Assembly (NCBI GenBank): GCA_021805625.1
Contig: JAJZEU010000048.1
Coordinates: 1 to 7,112, forward strand
DNA length: 7,112 nt
Source: Microcaldota archaeon
GTDB lineage: Archaea > Micrarchaeota > Micrarchaeia > Micrarchaeales > CABMGC01
Direction of reading: 5' to 3'
Part shown: positions 5,127 through 7,112 of the stretch, in pieces
How the letters are laid out: the number at the start of each line of letters is the position of its first letter
How positions within the stretch are numbered: position 1 is the first letter of the stretch
Position numbers and translations under genes: made by a program
The notes under the pieces: model-generated
The model's input: the letters and a program-made list of their open reading frames with translations, nothing else
Databases searched by the model: none
What the model was told of the DNA's origin: nothing

Positions 5127-6404
5127 CCTGCCGCCCCAGTATGCTATGGCGGCTTTTAGCTCCGGACTCTTCCTTGCATACTCTGCAAGGCTCTCGCCAT
5201 GCATGCTCGCATCGATTGCTGCTCTCATCGCCTTTGCTCCGGCCATGACTCCGTTTGGATGGCCGTCTATTCCGCCGCCAGCCTGCACAACTATGTCTTT
5301 GCCAAGCATCTTCATTACGTAAGGCACCAGTCCTGGGTGCAGCCCTCCCGATGATACGGGCACCGCTGGCTTTATGCTGTGCCAGTCTTCGGTAAGCACA
5401 TCGAGATGCTGCTTTATTTTTGCCGTTGTCATCTCTGTATCGAGATCTGTGACCTCCCTTCTTGAACCTGCAAGCTTTCCTACTACAGTGCCTATGTGCA
5501 TCTGGTCAACTCCTATAAGCCTTGCAAGCTTTGCGACGAGCAGCATGCTCATGCCCTGATTTGGATTTCTTGTGAATGCGGCGTGGAATGCCCTGTGCGC
5601 ATGTATTGCAAGGCCGAGTTCTTCGCATTCATTTCTTATGGTCTGCAGAGCTGACCATCCCGCAGTAAGGATGTCGACCATTACATATTCGCCGCCGAGG
5701 CTCTTGACCAGCTTCGCCCTCCTTATCATCTCATTTGTCTCCGCGGTTATGTTTGCCAGGTAGCTCTTCTTCTCTCCAGTCTTTCTTTCTGCGTAGTCCC
5801 TGTATTTGAACATGAGCTTCATTCTCGCATCGAACCTGTTGAAGGGCTGGTCTGTTAGATTTTCGTCATCCTTGAGCAGGTCGACGCCGCCAAGCCATGC
5901 CTGCCTTGCCACATCGGCATGCTCCTCTGTTGTCATGCCTACCTTCGGCTTCGGAACATGGGCAAGCAATGGCCTTCTTTTCTTCATCTTGAAAATCCGT
6001 CCGAATACACCTTCTACGCCAAACTGCGGGCCCCTGAAGTGCTTCAGGTATTCCTCTGGCAAAGATATGTCCTCGAGCCTTAGAGATGCCAGCGCCTTCA
6101 TGCCAAAGATGTTGCCAGCAACTGAGCTCATGAGCTGTGGAACGCTTCCCAATTCGAAGAGCTCTATCGGATAAGCCACCTTTACGTAATTGCCTCTTAT
6201 TGAAAACGCCCTTGCCCTTATCTTCCTTATGTGCTCCTTGAGGGTCGTGAGCTCGGCCCAGGTGCCGTTGCTGCTCTCACTCGCTATCCTTCCTATCGCA
6301 TCGTTCATTGTAACATCATTTGCTGGCTTTACCTTGAACAAGCATACCAGATCGTTCTCTTTGGGCTTGTAGTTCTTGTCTATGAAATCCGTGTACGGAT
6401 CCAT
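5115..6404 (-). CDS. rbcL: Ribulose-1,5-bisphosphate carboxylase, form III (archaeal) large subunit
   Basis: Adds CO2 and water to ribulose-1,5-bisphosphate, giving two 3-phosphoglycerates. The 429 residues carry the N-terminal domain with ESSNGTW (43-49) and GNIFG (97-101), then the barrel motifs. These are PKPKVGM (151-157; K152), GGVDLLKDDEN (172-182; carbamylated K178 with D180/E181), HRAFHAAFTRNP (270-281), HIGTVVGKLAG (303-313; loop-6 K310), SSGGLHPG (351-358) and QAGGGIDGHPNG (374-385). The overall pattern, LTDQPFNRF and the WGGRKPV terminus follow archaeal form III enzymes. I chose the ATG at 6404, which has GAGTGA four bases upstream and follows the isomerase stop by four bases. The longer frame to 6449 begins with TTG inside the upstream gene. 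The glutamate usual after the loop-6 Lys-Leu is alanine, and the threonine usual after GGG is isoleucine. No small subunit is seen. Confidence 0.95.
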   Translation of the reverse strand: MDPYTDFIDKNYKPKENDLVCLFKVKPANDVTMNDAIGRIASESSNGTWAELTTLKEHIRKIRARAFSIRGNYVKVAYPIELFELGSVPQLMSSVAGNIFGMKALASLRLEDISLPEEYLKHFRGPQFGVEGVFGRIFKMKKRRPLLAHVPKPKVGMTTEEHADVARQAWLGGVDLLKDDENLTDQPFNRFDARMKLMFKYRDYAERKTGEKKSYLANITAETNEMIRRAKLVKSLGGEYVMVDILTAGWSALQTIRNECEELGLAIHAHRAFHAAFTRNPNQGMSMLLVAKLARLIGVDQMHIGTVVGKLAGSRREVTDLDTEMTTAKIKQHLDVLTEDWHSIKPAVPVSSGGLHPGLVPYVMKMLGKDIVVQAGGGIDGHPNGVMAGAKAMRAAIDASMHGESLAEYARKSPELKAAIAYWGGRKPV

Positions 6405-6408
6405 CAAA

Positions 6409-6765
6409 TCACTCAAACATCCACACAAAATGCTTCTGCAGCTCGTCAAGCACTGATTCCGCCTTTATCACTCCGAATTCCGTTATGAATGCGGTGATGT
6501 TGCCTGCCTCTACCTCCTCGAAGACCCTGTTGACTATGTGGATATGCTTGTCGCGCACCTTCCACACGCTATCTGTACTTCTGCTCTCTATTTTCTCAGG
6601 CTTGCCGCGTTCGGTTGCGGGATCGAACTTCATCGCAGAAGTTGCGACGTAAACGGGTATTTCCAGTCCGCGAGCGATCTTTGTGAAGAGCCCACTGCCT
6701 ATCTTGTTTATCACAGAGCCGTATGAGGTTATCACGTCAGCGCCTATGAGCATCAGGTCCGCTCC
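6409..6765 (-). CDS. Ribose-1,5-bisphosphate isomerase (eIF-2B alpha/MtnA-like), C-terminal part, truncated at chimeric junction
   Basis: Converts ribose-1,5-bisphosphate to ribulose-1,5-bisphosphate, linking AMP phosphorylase to RuBisCO. The visible part begins with ADLMLIGADVITSYGSVINK (end of motif just downstream: IGSG). This is the signature of the eIF-2B/MtnA/R15P isomerase family, whose GAD aspartate is catalytic. It then has IPVYVATSAMKFDP and a C-terminus ending in VWMFE. The family is about 320 residues, so roughly the N-terminal two thirds is missing. The frame stays open to the right, but from about 6757-6765 the composition changes abruptly to very high GC and the translation no longer fits the family. 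The break is therefore a sequence junction and not a natural start; the internal ATG at 6753 is not the real start. Operon position directly before rbcL supports isomerase over a translation-factor or MtnA role. Confidence 0.87.
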   Translation of the reverse strand, partial: GADLMLIGADVITSYGSVINKIGSGLFTKIARGLEIPVYVATSAMKFDPATERGKPEKIESRSTDSVWKVRDKHIHIVNRVFEEVEAGNITAFITEFGVIKAESVLDELQKHFVWMFE

Positions 6766-6999
6766 CGGGCCGTCGGTCCGTCGGGGGAGTTCTACGGCCT
6801 CCGGGAGGCCGGCCCCCGGGACGGCCCGCGGCAGATCAACTGGCGGGCGACGGCCCGGCTCGGCCGGCCGGTGGCCAACGACTACGCGGTCGACCGCACG
6901 GGGGATGTGGTCCTGCTGCTGGATCTCCGCTCGACGCCCCTCGGACCCGACGGGGACGCCCAGGTGGCGTCGGTCCTCCGGGCCGGGGCGCTCGCGCTG
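6757..6999 (+). pseudogene. Fragment of a DUF58-family protein, GC-rich bacterial-type sequence
   Basis: In the frame starting at 6757 the translation includes GEFYGLREAGPRDGPRQINW, then RATARLGRPVANDYAVDR and VVLLLDLRS. This matches the DUF58 core pattern (GxEFxxLRxYxxGDxxRxIxWxAxAR ... LLLD). DUF58 proteins usually sit beside MoxR-type ATPases in bacteria and some archaea. There is no start or stop, and the stretch is far richer in GC than everything to its left. The right limit is uncertain because the match fades somewhere between about 6960 and 7025. Most likely unrelated DNA joined to the contig. Confidence 0.7.
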
Positions 7000-7025
7000 A
7001 CCTCCCCCGGGACGCCCGCGTTCCG

Positions 7026-7112
7026 GACCGCCGTCCGACCCGAGCGGGCCGCCCGCAGCGCCGCCTCGTTGACGAGATTGGCGAGGTCGGCGCCCGAGAA
7101 GCCCGGCGTGCC
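7026..7112 (-). pseudogene. ftsH: FtsH protease fragment (AAA lid region), cut by window edge
   Basis: The minus strand from 7112 reads GTPGFSGADLANLVNEAALR followed by AARSGRTAV. This is the highly characteristic FtsH segment after the AAA second region of homology (FSGADLANLVNEAAL). In FtsH the next residues should be like TMADFEEA, but here the frame continues into unrelated RNAGVPGEVS. The match therefore breaks at about 7026, and the peptidase domain that should lie to the left is absent. The fragment abuts a DUF58 fragment on the other strand, an arrangement that points to joined pieces. Composition is strongly GC-rich, with bacterial-type codon choice. Confidence 0.8.

Noticed and set aside
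6405..6449. N-terminal extension of RuBisCO by 15 codons to a TTG
   Set aside because: The extension lies inside the isomerase gene, has no ribosome site, and the ATG at 6404 has a good Shine-Dalgarno at the spacing used by the other operon genes.
6683..7000. 105-codon plus-strand ORF spanning the GC junction
   Set aside because: It crosses the chimeric join and is Arg/Gly/Ser/Pro-rich low-complexity translation; the DUF58 frame next to it is the meaningful one.
1..7112. CRISPR array, tRNA or rRNA gene
   Set aside because: I found no regularly spaced repeats and no cloverleaf or rRNA-like stretch on either strand by reading; no covariance search was possible.

Overview
The window looks archaeal and most likely comes from a metagenome-assembled, small-genome (DPANN-like) lineage. 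It carries form III RuBisCO, AMP phosphorylase, a ribose-1,5-bisphosphate isomerase fragment and an archaeal-type (ApgM) phosphoglycerate mutase. Start codons are preceded by Shine-Dalgarno motifs at short spacing, and one transcription unit has a TATA box about 27 nt before its ATG, as in leaderless archaeal transcripts. Some CPR bacteria also carry RuBisCO and AMP phosphorylase; the archaeal assignment rests on ApgM and the TATA box. I cannot name the species.

Layout, left to right. Positions 1-about 860 hold the 5' part of a TnpB-type element on the minus strand: a left-end hairpin, a TATA box, a 38-residue AbrB-like ORF, then a TnpB gene that runs off the window edge. Positions 965-6765 hold a minus-strand operon, read right to left: R15P isomerase (3' part only), RuBisCO, AMP phosphorylase, phosphoglycerate mutase. 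A complete second TnpB element (about 3781-5106, plus strand, antisense to the operon) sits in the short gap between RuBisCO and AMP phosphorylase. From about 6757 to the end the sequence becomes extremely GC-rich and contains a DUF58 fragment (+) and an FtsH fragment (-) with no natural link to the archaeal genes or to each other. This tail is most simply a chimeric contig end.

The operon genes form a linear pathway. AMP phosphorylase converts AMP and phosphate to adenine and ribose-1,5-bisphosphate. The isomerase gives ribulose-1,5-bisphosphate. RuBisCO adds CO2 and water to give two 3-phosphoglycerates. The mutase makes 2-phosphoglycerate for lower glycolysis. This is the archaeal AMP/nucleoside degradation route, here with its exit step into central metabolism in the same operon.

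The most interesting feature is the TnpB insertion. Removing 3781-5106 restores a 12-nt RuBisCO-AMP phosphorylase gap with a Shine-Dalgarno motif. The target-like TTAAC overlaps the AMP phosphorylase start codon, and the element's left end itself carries a strong Shine-Dalgarno sequence at the right distance from that gene. The predicted guide of its omega-RNA would be the last bases of rbcL. I saw no tRNA, rRNA or CRISPR array, and no convincing new system beyond these observations.
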